NCBI RefSeq assembly: GCF_008274695.1
Contig: NZ_VTOU01000002.1
Coordinates: 558,001 to 622,000 of the forward strand
DNA from: Sphingomonas montanisoli
Lineage (GTDB): Bacteria > Pseudomonadota > Alphaproteobacteria > Sphingomonadales > Sphingomonadaceae
Reading direction: 5' to 3'
Length of the DNA stretch: 64,000 nucleotides
Shown: piece after piece, positions 52,769 through 61,824 of the stretch
Position numbering within the stretch: position 1 is the stretch's first letter
Layout: each line of letters starts with the position of its first letter
The notes under the pieces: generated by a model
What the model was told of the DNA's origin: nothing
The model's database searches: none
The model's input: the letters and a program-made list of their open reading frames with translations, nothing else
Position numbers and translations under genes: made by a program

Positions 52769-53977
52769 ATGGCCACGACCAGCACCGCCACCGAGGAAGC
52801 CGATCTGGTCCTCCAGGCGCCCGCGCCGGTCAAGGTTCTCGCCCCCGAAAAGGCGGCGGGACTGGTGCCGTTGAAGGACGAACAGCGATCGAAGCTCGAC
52901 GAGAAAGTCGACGGCTTCATCGAGGCGCTGGTCTCGCACGACGTCAACAGCCCCGAATTCGGCAAGCAGGTCGATTCGATCAGCAATATGGGCCGTAAGG
53001 AAATCGCCGAGGCCGCGGGCCAGTCGAACCGTTTCCTCGACCGCCCCGTGCGCGCGATCGACGCCGATACCGGGGTCGGCGCGGACCTTGCCCAGCTGCG
53101 TCGCACGATCGAGGATCTCGATCCCGGCGCGCGTGGCGACCTGTTTCAGCGCAAGAAGCTGTTCGGTATCATCCCGTTCGGCAACAAGATGCGCGACTAT
53201 TTCGACAGCTATAAGAGCGCGCAGAGCCACATCGCCTCGATCCTGCGCAGCCTGGCTTCGGGCAAGGACGAACTGATCAAGGATAATGCCGCGATCGATG
53301 TCGAACGGCAGAATCTGTGGGCGGCGATGGGCCGGCTCGAACAGATGATCCACCTTTCGAAGACGCTCGACGAGCGGCTTGAGACCAAGGCGCTCGAACT
53401 CGACAGCAGCGATCCGGAAAAGGCCAAGGCGATTCGTGAGACGGCCTTGTTCTACGTCCGCCAGCGCAGCCAGGATCTGCTCACCCAGATGGCGGTGACG
53501 GTGCAGGGCTATCTGGCGCTCGATCTGGTCAAGAAGAACAATGTCGAGCTGGTGAAGGGCGTCGATCGCGCATCGACCACCACGGTTGCGGCGCTCCGCA
53601 CTGCCGTCACGGTCGCACAGGCGCTGGGCAACCAGAAGCTCGTGCTCGAACAGATCACCGCGCTCAACACGACCACCGCCAACATGATCGAGAGCACCGG
53701 CACGATGCTCAAGAACCAGACGGGCGAGATCCACAAGCAGGCGGCGTCGTCGACCATACCGGTCGAAACGCTGCAGCGCGCATTTCAGAACATCTACGAC
53801 ACGATGGACGCGATCGATCGCTTCAAGGTCGAGGCCCTGTCGTCGATGAAGCAGACCGTCGGCACGCTCACCACCGAGGTCGAAAAGTCGAAGGGCTATA
53901 TCGCCCGCGCCGAGGGCGCCGCCCAGGCCCAATCGCAAGGCCGCGGCGCCGACCCGCTCGCCGCACTTGAAGGCTGA
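52769..53977 (+). CDS. TelA-like toxic anion resistance protein
   Basis: A 402-residue cytosolic, helix-rich protein of the TelA/KlaA family. It has IEALVSHDVNSPEFGKQV, KLFGIIPFGNKMRDYFD, FYVRQRSQDLLTQMAVTVQGYLALDLVKKNN, and a long coiled-coil C-terminus. The family is linked to tellurite and cell-envelope stress resistance, mechanism unclear. Start ATG 52769 follows AGGGAGACCCAGCGA. It pairs with the membrane protein gene 12 bp downstream. Confidence 0.88.
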   Translation: MATTSTATEEADLVLQAPAPVKVLAPEKAAGLVPLKDEQRSKLDEKVDGFIEALVSHDVNSPEFGKQVDSISNMGRKEIAEAAGQSNRFLDRPVRAIDADTGVGADLAQLRRTIEDLDPGARGDLFQRKKLFGIIPFGNKMRDYFDSYKSAQSHIASILRSLASGKDELIKDNAAIDVERQNLWAAMGRLEQMIHLSKTLDERLETKALELDSSDPEKAKAIRETALFYVRQRSQDLLTQMAVTVQGYLALDLVKKNNVELVKGVDRASTTTVAALRTAVTVAQALGNQKLVLEQITALNTTTANMIESTGTMLKNQTGEIHKQAASSTIPVETLQRAFQNIYDTMDAIDRFKVEALSSMKQTVGTLTTEVEKSKGYIARAEGAAQAQSQGRGADPLAALEG

Positions 53978-53989
53978 CAGGGCTAGCTG

Positions 53990-54700
53990 ATGGTCGACCC
54001 CCGCGGCACCTATGACCGCGCCGAAGAGGTGCTGAACCGCGTGCGCGCGCAGACCTCGCCGCGCGCGATCAAGGCGCACCGCCGCCGCGTGATCGGCTTC
54101 TTCCGCCGGCTCAAGATCGCGATCATGGGCGTGTTGGCGGTCATGCTCGCGACCGGCGTGATCGGCAGCATGATGCCGATCGGCGTATGGGGTTTCCTCG
54201 CGATGCTGGTCGGCATGGCGCTTGTCTTCTTCACCGTCATGGGCTGGCCGACCGCTGCCGAGCCGACGCCCGAGCAGATCGCTAAGAGCGACCTTCCCGC
54301 ACTCCCCGCCAAGACCGAACGCTGGCTCGAGGCGCAGCGCCCCGCGCTGCCGGCTCCGGCGCAGCGGCTCGCCGACGAGATCGGCATCAAGCTCGAAGCG
54401 ATCGGGCCCCAACTCGCGACGCTCGACCCGCGCGAACCCGCCGCCTTCGAATTCCGCAAGCTGATCGCCGAGGAACTGCCCGAACTCGTCGACGGCTATC
54501 GCAAGCTGCCCGAGGGACTGCGCCGCGATGCGCGCAATGGCGGACTTTCGCCCGACAGGCAGCTGGTCGAAGGGCTCAAGGTCGTCGACGAAGAATTGTC
54601 GCGAATGAGCCAGCAGATTGCGAGCGGCGATCTCAACAAGCTCGCGACCCAGGGCCGCTATCTCGAACTCAAATATCGCGGCGACGCCAGCGAGGCTTAA
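53990..54700 (+). CDS. membrane protein paired with TelA (XpaC-like)
   Basis: A 236-residue protein. A basic N-terminus is followed by two adjacent transmembrane helices (about 43-62 and 67-85: GVLAVMLATGVIGSMMPIG, WGFLAMLVGMALVFFTVMG), then a soluble helical domain ending LATQGRYLELKY. The XpaC/TelA pairing is common, and this protein occupies the XpaC position. Its end overlaps the convergent GST gene by 4 bp. Confidence 0.72.
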   Translation: MVDPRGTYDRAEEVLNRVRAQTSPRAIKAHRRRVIGFFRRLKIAIMGVLAVMLATGVIGSMMPIGVWGFLAMLVGMALVFFTVMGWPTAAEPTPEQIAKSDLPALPAKTERWLEAQRPALPAPAQRLADEIGIKLEAIGPQLATLDPREPAAFEFRKLIAEELPELVDGYRKLPEGLRRDARNGGLSPDRQLVEGLKVVDEELSRMSQQIASGDLNKLATQGRYLELKYRGDASEA

Positions 54701-55392
54701 TCGGCGTCCAGCTCCGGATAATAACGGAAAATCCCTTTGCCGAAGGGCAGGCGGCGGTCGCTGACCAGATAGTCGGAAAATTCGGGCAGCGCCGCGACCC
54801 GCTTGAGATGATCGTGGAGCGCGGGCAGATCCGCTTCGACGGCCTTCATCCGTTTTGGAAAAGCGAAGCGCAGCCCGTCGACCAGCACGAACAGCGACGT
54901 ATCGGCATAGGTCCAGCGGTCCCCGACCAGCCAGTCATTCTTGCCCAGCGCACGGGCGAAATAGCTCAGGAACTTGGGCATGCGGTTCGTCCGGAAATCC
55001 TCCGCGCGCCGCGTCGCCTCCTTCTTCTGATCCTGATAATAGAGGCCCGATGCGACCGGATGGTGCGTGTCGTGCGTCTCCGCCACCATGTCCGCGATCG
55101 TGAGCTGATATTGCGCGCAGGCTCGCCGTCCCGCCTCGTTCTTCGGGGCCAGGCCATGCTTGCGGCCCAGCCAATCGAGGATGTTCGCCGTCTGTGCGAT
55201 CACCAGATCGCCGGTCACCAGATACGGCGGCGCAAATGGCTCGGGCCGGCGCTTCGCCATATCCTTCACCAGCGCCTCGTCGCCCTTTTCGCGCGCGCAA
55301 TCGACATAAGCGACCCCACCCGCCTCCAGCACCACCCGCACGAACTCGCCGCGCCCGGGAATCCCGGTCCAATACCAGAGCTGATAGGCCAT
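54697..55392 (-). CDS. glutathione S-transferase
   Basis: A 231-residue GST. The N-terminal thioredoxin fold has YWTGIPGRGEFVRVVLEAGG and, later, ANILDWLGRKHGL at the glutathione gamma-Glu site. The helical C-terminal domain has WLVGDRWTYADTSLFVLVDGL. Tyr7 or Ser/Thr10 would be the catalytic candidate. It conjugates or isomerises electrophiles. Confidence 0.88.
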   Translation of the reverse strand: MAYQLWYWTGIPGRGEFVRVVLEAGGVAYVDCAREKGDEALVKDMAKRRPEPFAPPYLVTGDLVIAQTANILDWLGRKHGLAPKNEAGRRACAQYQLTIADMVAETHDTHHPVASGLYYQDQKKEATRRAEDFRTNRMPKFLSYFARALGKNDWLVGDRWTYADTSLFVLVDGLRFAFPKRMKAVEADLPALHDHLKRVAALPEFSDYLVSDRRLPFGKGIFRYYPELDAD

Positions 55393-55425
55393 CGCGCGGC
55401 TCCTCTCGGAGCAGACAACGCGGTT

Positions 55426-56139
55426 TCAGCGGCAATAGGTCCAACCGCCGCGCCGGCCGCGGTCGAGGTGGAGGTGGTCGCGGTGGAGGGCGTTATAGTC
55501 GGGGGAGAGGGTGGTCGAGAAGATCTCGCATGCGCCGTCGCGCACCGCCTTCAGGAAGCGGCCGCGATCGTCGTCGCGGTTCCAGTCGCCCGCGATCGTG
55601 ATGCGGCGGCCGTCGGACAGGCGGAAGCCGGCGATGTCGATCGCGTTGGCGGTGGCATGTTCGCTCCAGCGCCCTTCGCGCCCGCCGCGTATGCCACGGC
55701 AATTATAGCTGCCGAACGTGTCGATCCGGGTCACGCGCGCGCCCAGATATTGTTCGGCGGCGGGATCGATGATCTGCTTCTGCCAGAGGAACAGGGCGGC
55801 GGCGACCGTGCACGATGTCGTGGCGGCGGGCGAGAACGGCGCGCCGCCACCCGGCCCCAGCCGCACACCGTCGCGATAGCCACAGTAGAAGCCGCCATCG
55901 ATCGGCGGAAGCAATTGGTAACGTTGCCCCGCACCGTCGAGCAGCGCGCGGCATCCCGGAAAATCCTCGCGCAGCTTGTCGAGCTTGAAGCTGGTGAACG
56001 GACCGACCTGGTCGGCGAGGGTCAGCGGCCCCCACGGCACCGTCGCCGGATTGCGCGTGCCATATTCCCAAATCCCCAGCGCCAGCGCGACGCCGAGGAC
56101 CGCGACAGCCAAGCGAGGACCGAGCTTACGCAAACTCAT
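55426..56139 (-). CDS. extensin-family (DUF2126-type D-Ala-D-Ala carboxypeptidase-like) protein
   Basis: A 237-residue exported protein with an N-terminal membrane anchor (about 9-26) and an extensin-like C-terminal domain. TSCTVAAALFLWQ, then SEHATANAIDIAGFRLSDG and the C-terminal HRDHLHLDRG carry the paired His/Asp zinc-site pattern of LAS-type peptidases. It may act on peptidoglycan in the periplasm. Its ATG overlaps the TlpA-like stop (ATGA). The family name is certain at the extensin-like level only. Confidence 0.78.
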   Translation of the reverse strand: MSLRKLGPRLAVAVLGVALALGIWEYGTRNPATVPWGPLTLADQVGPFTSFKLDKLREDFPGCRALLDGAGQRYQLLPPIDGGFYCGYRDGVRLGPGGGAPFSPAATTSCTVAAALFLWQKQIIDPAAEQYLGARVTRIDTFGSYNCRGIRGGREGRWSEHATANAIDIAGFRLSDGRRITIAGDWNRDDDRGRFLKAVRDGACEIFSTTLSPDYNALHRDHLHLDRGRRGGWTYCR

Positions 56140-56585
56140 CGGCCGCAGCGCTCGCGCCACGCTGCGATGGTCGCGGCGTCGACCGCGCCGGCATGGGTGA
56201 CGCAGAGCCGCCCCTCACGATCGAGCGCCATGGCGAAGGGCAACGCTCCGCGCGTCTCGGGATAAGCGGCAAGGATGTTGGTGGCGCTGTCGACGGGGAA
56301 GCGGCGCCGCGCCGGCGGCACGTTGGTAAGCAAGCTCTGCGCGCGCGGATCGCCCTCGGTCGAAAGCACGATCAGTGGTACATCGCCCGCCGCCTTGTCG
56401 AGCGCGGCATAGTCGCGGACCTCCGCCCGGCACGGCGCGCACCATGCCGCCCAGAACAGGACGATCGCAGGTTTGGGGAGGGATGCGGCGGCGCCGGCGC
56501 CGTCGATCAGGCGCGGCGTTGGCGGGGCGGCGGCACCCAGCATCAGGCACGCCATCAGGAGACGGAGCGGTTTGCGGATCGCCAT
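56136..56585 (-). CDS. TlpA-type periplasmic thioredoxin-fold protein
   Basis: A 149-residue protein with a signal peptide (about 1-20) and the redox motif WCAPC in ALVLF-type context (AIVLFWAAWCAPCRAE). LIVLSTEGDPRA and LPFAMALDREGRLC complete the fold. It probably reduces or oxidises exported thiols. It is translationally coupled to the downstream extensin-family gene, hinting at a cell-envelope role. Confidence 0.85.
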   Translation of the reverse strand: MAIRKPLRLLMACLMLGAAAPPTPRLIDGAGAAASLPKPAIVLFWAAWCAPCRAEVRDYAALDKAAGDVPLIVLSTEGDPRAQSLLTNVPPARRRFPVDSATNILAAYPETRGALPFAMALDREGRLCVTHAGAVDAATIAAWRERCGR

Positions 56586-56628
56586 CGCACCGCTCTACCA
56601 AATCAGAGCGGTGCGAACAGGGGGGAGT

Positions 56629-56928
56629 TCAGCGCGTCTTGCCGCCCGCCACCGCCGACCAGCCGGCGGCGACGAGGAGGAAGGCGATGTCGGCAGCGAG
56701 GATGCCGATCGCGAGCGATTCGGTCGCGTGGCCGGCGCGGATGCCGATCGCGGCGATCACGAGGCCCACGAACAAGGCGGCCATCAACCGGCTGGTGTCG
56801 ATGCGGCGCTTGGGCGCTGCGATCCGGCGGCGAGCCGGGGTTGCGGTCACGGCCGTCGTGCCGGACGGGCGGGCGGTGCTGGCGGGGGCGTCGGAGGGCG
56901 GCGCGATCCCGAAATCCTGAAAGGCCAT
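56629..56928 (-). CDS. small hypothetical membrane protein
   Basis: A 99-residue protein. A Pro/Ser/Ala-rich, basic N-terminal half (APASTARPSGTTAVTATPARRR) is followed by two hydrophobic helices (about 48-66 and 70-90: LMAALFVGLVIAAIGI, LAIGILAADIAFLLVAAGW). No known domain. It lies 43 bp upstream of the TlpA-like gene in the same direction. Confidence 0.6.
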   Translation of the reverse strand: MAFQDFGIAPPSDAPASTARPSGTTAVTATPARRRIAAPKRRIDTSRLMAALFVGLVIAAIGIRAGHATESLAIGILAADIAFLLVAAGWSAVAGGKTR

Positions 56929-57071
56929 CGTCTTACTCCCCTGTCGTCAGCCTGGATTAAGACCAGGCGGCGGGTCGCGATGTGATATGGGTCATGTGCT
57001 TGGTCGAAACGATCCCGATAATCCCGATCATACTTTTCGGGAATCTTGAATAACTGTAACTTTAAGCATTC

Positions 57072-57085
57072 CGCAAAGCTTTGCG
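57072..57085. promoter_or_regulatory. 14-bp palindrome CGCAAAGCTTTGCG
   Basis: A perfect palindrome 30 bp before the start at 57116, in an AT-richer promoter stretch. A direct repeat TCCCGAT-AA-TCCCGAT lies near 57011. It may be an operator for the exported protein/chemoreceptor pair; function is inferred from symmetry and position. Confidence 0.4.
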
Positions 57086-57115
57086 ATTATGCCTTCACGT
57101 CTGTGTGAGGTGTCG

Positions 57116-57439
57116 ATGCGTGGCGTTGTGGGGAAAAAGGCTGGTGGGGCGGCGGCGGTTGTGGCGCAATGCGCGCTCACGTTCGTCGGGCTGGGCCTCG
57201 TCGCGGCCATGCCCGCCCGCAGTGGGCCGATGCTGGTCGTGCCGGTGACCGGCGGCCCCGTGAAGCCCTGGCTCGATCGACGCAGCGACATCCGTTATTC
57301 CGGGCTCGGCCGTCTGCCGGGTTCGATCATCGTCATCGCCGATCGCGACGCCCTGTTCGGCGATGCGATCGCGCATGGCGCCTTTCTGCTGCCGGCGTCT
57401 CCCGCGCTGTGCACGACGCGACTAGCCGAAGCGAGCTGA
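57116..57439 (+). CDS. exported hypothetical protein upstream of the chemoreceptor
   Basis: A 107-residue protein with an N-terminal hydrophobic segment (about 9-31: [21 protein letters not shown]). The mature part has [16 protein letters not shown] and [20 protein letters not shown]. No family is known to me. GTGAGGTGTCG precedes ATG 57116; an in-frame ATG at 57089 lacks a ribosome site. It ends 4 bp before the MCP gene, so they are almost surely co-transcribed. Confidence 0.6.
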   Translation: MRGVVGKKAGGAAAVVAQCALTFVGLGLVAAMPARSGPMLVVPVTGGPVKPWLDRRSDIRYSGLGRLPGSIIVIADRDALFGDAIAHGAFLLPASPALCTTRLAEAS

Positions 57440-57443
57440 AACC

Positions 57444-59006
57444 ATGCCCATTTTGTCACTCGATCAACTTCGTCGCATTGGCGTCCGCGTGCTGGGCGCG
57501 GGGCTCGTACTGGCGGGCATCGTTGCCGTGTCGACGGCATGGCTGATGCATCGGGGTGATATGCCGCTGGTGTCGGCTATGGTGATCGGCGTGTTCGCGC
57601 TGCCGGTCGTGATGGCGCTATGTGGTCGGCACGACATGGTTGCGCGCGCCACCTTCGGTTTTGCGGTTCCGGCCTTTCCGGCGATCATGCTGTTCGCCCT
57701 GCGCGGCCATCTGTGGCAGATGGACATGCACATGATCTTCTTTGCGGGCGTCGCCGCGCTGATGCTGCTGTGCGACTGGCGCCCGATCCTGATCGCGACG
57801 CTGGCCACTGCGCTCCACCATCTCGTGCTCAGCTTCGTGATGCCGCGTTTCGTGTTCGACAGCGAAGGCGACATCTGGCGCGTGATGCTCCACGCCGTGA
57901 TCCTGCTGGTGGAATCGGGCGCGCTGATGGTGCTGGCGGTGCGACTGGCGCGTCTTATCAACACGATCGCCGCGCAGCGCGAAAGGCTGATCGTCGCCGA
58001 AGCCGCCCGTGCCGAGGCGGAAGCCGAGCGTGCCGCTGAACACGCGGCCGTCGCGCAGGCGCAGGCCACGATGACGCGGGAACTTCAGGGTGCTCTCGGC
58101 GCGATCGCGCAGGGCGATCTCGGCCGCCGGATCGGGACGTTGCCGGCCGAATATCGCCAGATAGAGCAGGACTTCAACGCCAGCATCGCCAGCCTTGCCG
58201 AGATGATCGGCCTGATCGTCTCGGCCTCGCATGAGGTGGAGAGCGAAAGCGGGTTGATCGCCGAGGCATCGACCGAACTCACCGATCATAGCGGCCACCA
58301 GGCCGAGACGATCGGCCAGGCCACCGTCACGCTGGGTCGCTTGTCCGACGAAGTGTCGACGATCGCGTCGCGCGCCCGCGACACGGCCGGCCGGATGGGC
58401 GCGATGGAGCGCGAGGCGGCCCGCGGCGGCGAACTCGCGACGGCGATGCGCAGCGCGATGGACGAAGTGGTGGCGTCGACCTCACGGATCGTCGCGATGG
58501 TCGACCTGATCGATCAGGTCGCGTTCCAGACAAACCTTCTCGCGCTCAACGCGGGCGTCGAAGCGGCGCGTGCGGGCGAGGCGGGGCATGGCTTCGCGGT
58601 GGTCGCACATGAAGTGCGCGCGCTGTCCGAACGCACAGCCGGCGCGGCGCGTGAGGTGCGTCAGTCGATCGGCAACGCCAAGGACCGTCTCGACATCGGC
58701 ATGCAACATGTCTCGGGCTCGGCTGGCGTGCTCGACGAACTGGCCGCATCGATCGGCGGGGTCACGTCGCTGATGCAGCAGATCGTCGCGGCGACCGATA
58801 ATCAGTCGGACAGCCTCAGCGAAATGGCGCGCTCGGTCGAGGCGCTGTCGCGCGGGACGCATGTCTCGGCCAGCATGGCCCACGAATGCGATTCATCGGT
58901 GCGGCGCCTGCGCGCGCTCACCGCGCGGCTCGGGCAGAATGTGCGCCATTACCGGCTGGGCCAGACGGCGGCCGAGGCACCGGCACGGCGTCGTCGCGCG
59001 GCCTGA
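57444..59006 (+). CDS. methyl-accepting chemotaxis protein
   Basis: A 520-residue receptor. Five or six hydrophobic helices in the first 180 residues form a membrane-embedded sensor without a large periplasmic domain. A coiled coil ([20 protein letters not shown]) and a HAMP-like/signalling region follow. The signalling hairpin tip is [20 protein letters not shown] and [17 protein letters not shown] (about 355-395). It would couple to CheW/CheA. The sensed signal may be in the membrane; the coupled exported protein could be an accessory. Confidence 0.92.
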   Translation: MPILSLDQLRRIGVRVLGAGLVLAGIVAVSTAWLMHRGDMPLVSAMVIGVFALPVVMALCGRHDMVARATFGFAVPAFPAIMLFALRGHLWQMDMHMIFFAGVAALMLLCDWRPILIATLATALHHLVLSFVMPRFVFDSEGDIWRVMLHAVILLVESGALMVLAVRLARLINTIAAQRERLIVAEAARAEAEAERAAEHAAVAQAQATMTRELQGALGAIAQGDLGRRIGTLPAEYRQIEQDFNASIASLAEMIGLIVSASHEVESESGLIAEASTELTDHSGHQAETIGQATVTLGRLSDEVSTIASRARDTAGRMGAMEREAARGGELATAMRSAMDEVVASTSRIVAMVDLIDQVAFQTNLLALNAGVEAARAGEAGHGFAVVAHEVRALSERTAGAAREVRQSIGNAKDRLDIGMQHVSGSAGVLDELAASIGGVTSLMQQIVAATDNQSDSLSEMARSVEALSRGTHVSASMAHECDSSVRRLRALTARLGQNVRHYRLGQTAAEAPARRRRAA

Positions 59007-59012
59007 GGCCGA

Positions 59013-59393
59013 TTATCGATCGAGCAGGAAGTGCATCCGGGCGGTTGCGATCGGGCGGTTGCGATCGTCCTGCCACGCTATTGCCTGCGCGTTGGCGATG
59101 CGCTTGCCGATCCGCTGGATCGTCGCCACGGCGAACGTATCCTGCATCACGCCCCCGCGCAGGAAATCGATCGCGACGTTGATCGGCTTGATTTTGGGGC
59201 GATCGTCGCCAAGCTGAGCGATCAGCGCCTCGTAGCAGGCCATTTCCAACAGCCCCCCGATCACGCCGCCGTGGACGAAGCCGACGCGGCCCTGAACATT
59301 GTCGGCATAGGGCATCATGATGCGCGGTTCACCGGCATCCGGCACACGCTGTACGCCCAGGAAATCGGCATAAGGGGGCTGGCGTTCGCTCAT
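59013..59393 (-). CDS. PaaI-family hotdog thioesterase (a)
   Basis: A 126-residue hotdog-fold protein with GFVHGGVIGGLLEMACYEAL (the HGG catalytic segment) and INVAIDFLRGG. It hydrolyses acyl- or aryl-CoA esters. Its start overlaps the stop of a second thioesterase (ATGA), so the two form a coupled pair, perhaps a heteromer. Confidence 0.85.
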   Translation of the reverse strand: MSERQPPYADFLGVQRVPDAGEPRIMMPYADNVQGRVGFVHGGVIGGLLEMACYEALIAQLGDDRPKIKPINVAIDFLRGGVMQDTFAVATIQRIGKRIANAQAIAWQDDRNRPIATARMHFLLDR

Positions 59394-59821
59394 TCGTCGC
59401 TCATGTAGAAGCTGCAGATCGCATGGGCGACCAGATCGTCCGGATCGCCATCATGCGCATCGCAGCGCACGAAGGCGACGTTGCGCGCGACGCGGTAGCA
59501 TTCGCCGCGCGCGATGATCGGCCGGCCGGGCTTGGCCGCGCGGACATAATCGATCCGCATGTCCAGCGTCGCCATCGGGCGGCCGCGCCCCGTCTTCGCC
59601 AGGATCGCGACGGCGCTCGCCGAATCGATCAGCGAGATGAGCGGGCCGGATGCCAGCACGCCGGTCTCGGCGCTCATCGCCAGCTTGGGATCGTAATCGA
59701 ACGCCATTTCGGCCCAGTCGTCGCCGCTGGCCACGAAACGCAGGCCGATCGCCTGCGAATGGCCGTGCGAGGCGACAAGCTTGGTATCGATTTCGAGCGG
59801 GGGTGCGTCGTTCGGCTCCAT
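59390..59821 (-). CDS. PaaI-family hotdog thioesterase (b)
   Basis: A 143-residue hotdog-fold protein. GVLASGPLISLIDSASAVAIL replaces the usual HGG segment with ASGP, a variant seen in paired members, and ATLDMRIDYVRAAKPG follows. ATG 59821 has AGGATCGC in front and is preferred to ATG 59833. The substrate is unknown. It is upstream of and coupled to the other thioesterase. Confidence 0.82.
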   Translation of the reverse strand: MEPNDAPPLEIDTKLVASHGHSQAIGLRFVASGDDWAEMAFDYDPKLAMSAETGVLASGPLISLIDSASAVAILAKTGRGRPMATLDMRIDYVRAAKPGRPIIARGECYRVARNVAFVRCDAHDGDPDDLVAHAICSFYMSDE

Positions 59822-59868
59822 GCGATCCTGCATAGGCGGTTGGGCGATCGGCGCAAATACGTTGTCAC

Positions 59869-59890
59869 GGCCCCTCCCGCGGGAGGGGCC
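59869..59890. terminator. 22-bp perfect palindrome, probable terminator
   Basis: GGCCCCTCCCG-CGGGAGGGGCC lies between the glutathione peroxidase stop (59902) and the thioesterase start. No clear U tract, so termination is inferred. Confidence 0.55.
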
Positions 59891-59901
59891 GATCGGCAGG
59901 C

Positions 59902-60450
59902 TTACTTGGCGAGTTCTTTTTCGATCGCGTCGGTGATGATCGGATCGGTCGGTGCGATATCCGGCGCGAAGCGGCCCGCGACGGTGCCATCCTTGGCGAT
60001 CAGGAACTTCTCGAAATTCCAGAACACGTCCGACGGATTGTCCTGCTTCATGCCGAAGCCTTCCAGGCGATCCTTGAACACGTTGTCCTTGAAGAAGGCC
60101 GACGGATATTCGCTGGTCAGCTTCTGGTACAGCGGGTGCTGATCGTCGCCCTTGACCGAAATCTTGGCGAACATCGGGAAATCGACGCCGTAATTGGTGG
60201 TGCAGAAGCTCGCGATTTCCTCGTCGCTGCCCGGCTCCTGCTCGCGGAAATTGTTCGCCGGGAAGCCGAGAACCTCGACGCCCTTCGCCTTGTAATCGGT
60301 GTAGAGCTTCTCCAGCCCTTCATATTGCGGGGTCAGGCCGCACTTGGATGCGACGTTGACCAGCAACAGCACCTTGCCGGCATAGTCTCCGAGCGTCGTA
60401 TCCTTGCCGTCGATCGTCTTGAGCGGGACTTCCTGAATCGCCGTCGCCAT
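59902..60450 (-). CDS. glutathione peroxidase family protein (paralog 2)
   Basis: A 182-residue Cys peroxidase. Cys37 is in VNVASKCGLTPQ, followed by LGFPANNFREQEPG and DVFWNFEKFLI. In LGFPANNF the resolving Cys found in paralog 1 (FPCNQF) is replaced by Ala. The isoform may therefore use a different resolving mechanism. GGAAAGGATGATTCG precedes ATG 60450. Confidence 0.92.
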   Translation of the reverse strand: MATAIQEVPLKTIDGKDTTLGDYAGKVLLLVNVASKCGLTPQYEGLEKLYTDYKAKGVEVLGFPANNFREQEPGSDEEIASFCTTNYGVDFPMFAKISVKGDDQHPLYQKLTSEYPSAFFKDNVFKDRLEGFGMKQDNPSDVFWNFEKFLIAKDGTVAGRFAPDIAPTDPIITDAIEKELAK

Positions 60451-60522
60451 CGAATCATCCTTTCCTGTGAACCGCATCGGCATATCGGGCGGATCGTGAC
60501 GGGGACAAGACCCCCACCCCAA

Positions 60523-60546
60523 ATCCTCCCCCTGGCGGGGGAGGAT
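60523..60546. repeat. 24-bp dispersed palindrome, copy 3 (inverted)
   Basis: ATCCTCCCCC-TGGC-GGGGGAGGAT is the reverse complement of the copies at 15934-15957 and 19686-19709. It lies upstream of metZ, downstream of no gene on either strand, so a terminator role is unlikely for this copy. Confidence 0.75.
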
Positions 60547-60606
60547 TAAGGTGCGCGACGCCCTCCGCCATTGCCATCGCGCCCTATCGGCGGCAAAGCG
60601 GCGCGC

Positions 60607-61812
60607 ATGAAGAAGCTGACCGGTCAGGACCGTTCGATCACCCGCCACTGGCGCCCCGCGACGCAGGCGATCCGGGGTGGCACCGCGCGCTCGCATTTCG
60701 GCGAGACGAGCGAGGCGCTCTTCCTCACCTCGGGCTACGCCTATGACTGCGCGGGCGATGCCGCCGCGCGCTTCGCGGGCGAGCAGAAGGGGATGACCTA
60801 TTCGCGCCTCCAGAATCCCACCGTGGAGATGCTGGAGGAGCGGATCGCGCTGATGGAAGGCGCCGAAGCGTGCCGCGCGATGGCGACCGGCATGGCCGCG
60901 ATGACCGCGGCCCTGCTGTGCCAGCTCCAGATGGGCGACCATATTGTCGCGGGCCGCGCCGCCTTCGGATCGTGCCGCTGGTTGACCGACACGCTGCTGC
61001 CGCGCTTCGGCATCAGCGCGACGATCGTCGACGGCACCGACACCGATGCGTGGCAGGCCGCGATCAAGCCCGAAACCAAGTTGTTCTTCTTCGAAACGCC
61101 GGCCAACCCGACCTTGGAGATCGTCGATCTCGAGGCGGTGTGCCGGATCGCGCAGGATGCGGGCGTGCTGACGGTGGTCGACAATGCGTTCGCCACCCCG
61201 ATGCTCCAGCGGCCAATGGATTATGGCGCGGACATTGTCGCCTATTCGGCCACCAAGATGATGGACGGGCAGGGGCGCGTGCTTGCGGGCGCGGTCTGCG
61301 GCACCGACAAGTTCATTAACGAGACTTTGCTCAGCTTTACCCGCAACACCGGGCCGACGCTCAGCGCGTTCAACGCCTGGGTGGTGCTCAAGGGTTTGGA
61401 GACGCTCGATCTGCGCATCCGTCGGCAGAGCGAGAATGCGCTGCAGGTCGCCCAGTTTTTGAAGTCGCGCGTCGATCGCACGCTCTACCCGTTCCTGCCC
61501 AGCCACCCGCAATATGATCTTGCGGTGAAGCAGATGACGGCGGGCGGCACGATCCTGTCGATCTTCGTCAAGGATCGGGCGCAGGCGCACGGCCTGCTCG
61601 ATGCGCTGCAGCTCATCGACATCTCGAACAATATCGGCGACTCGCGCTCGCTGATGACGCATCCCTGTTCGACCACCCATGCGGGCCTCAGCGCCGAGGT
61701 GCGCGCCGAAATGGGCGTCGAGGAAGGGATGCTGCGCCTGAATGTCGGCCTCGAAGATCCGCTCGACCTGATCGACGATCTCGATCGTGCGCTCAAGGCG
61801 GTCGGGCTGTAA
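60607..61812 (+). CDS. metZ: O-succinylhomoserine sulfhydrylase
   Basis: A 401-residue Cys/Met-metabolism PLP enzyme that makes homocysteine from O-succinylhomoserine and sulfide. YAYDCAGDAAARFAGEQKG, YSRLQNPTVEMLEERIALMEGAEAC, VDNAFATPMLQRP and the PLP-lysine motif YSATKMMDGQGR (Lys217) are present. It is followed 12 bp later by apaG. No SAM-II riboswitch was recognised upstream. Confidence 0.93.
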   Translation: MKKLTGQDRSITRHWRPATQAIRGGTARSHFGETSEALFLTSGYAYDCAGDAAARFAGEQKGMTYSRLQNPTVEMLEERIALMEGAEACRAMATGMAAMTAALLCQLQMGDHIVAGRAAFGSCRWLTDTLLPRFGISATIVDGTDTDAWQAAIKPETKLFFFETPANPTLEIVDLEAVCRIAQDAGVLTVVDNAFATPMLQRPMDYGADIVAYSATKMMDGQGRVLAGAVCGTDKFINETLLSFTRNTGPTLSAFNAWVVLKGLETLDLRIRRQSENALQVAQFLKSRVDRTLYPFLPSHPQYDLAVKQMTAGGTILSIFVKDRAQAHGLLDALQLIDISNNIGDSRSLMTHPCSTTHAGLSAEVRAEMGVEEGMLRLNVGLEDPLDLIDDLDRALKAVGL

Positions 61813-61824
61813 GGATATGGCGGG

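Noticed and set aside
60451-60606. SAM-II riboswitch upstream of metZ
   Set aside because: Expected in some alphaproteobacteria, but the conserved pseudoknot sequences are not visible; the only structure is the dispersed 24-bp palindrome.
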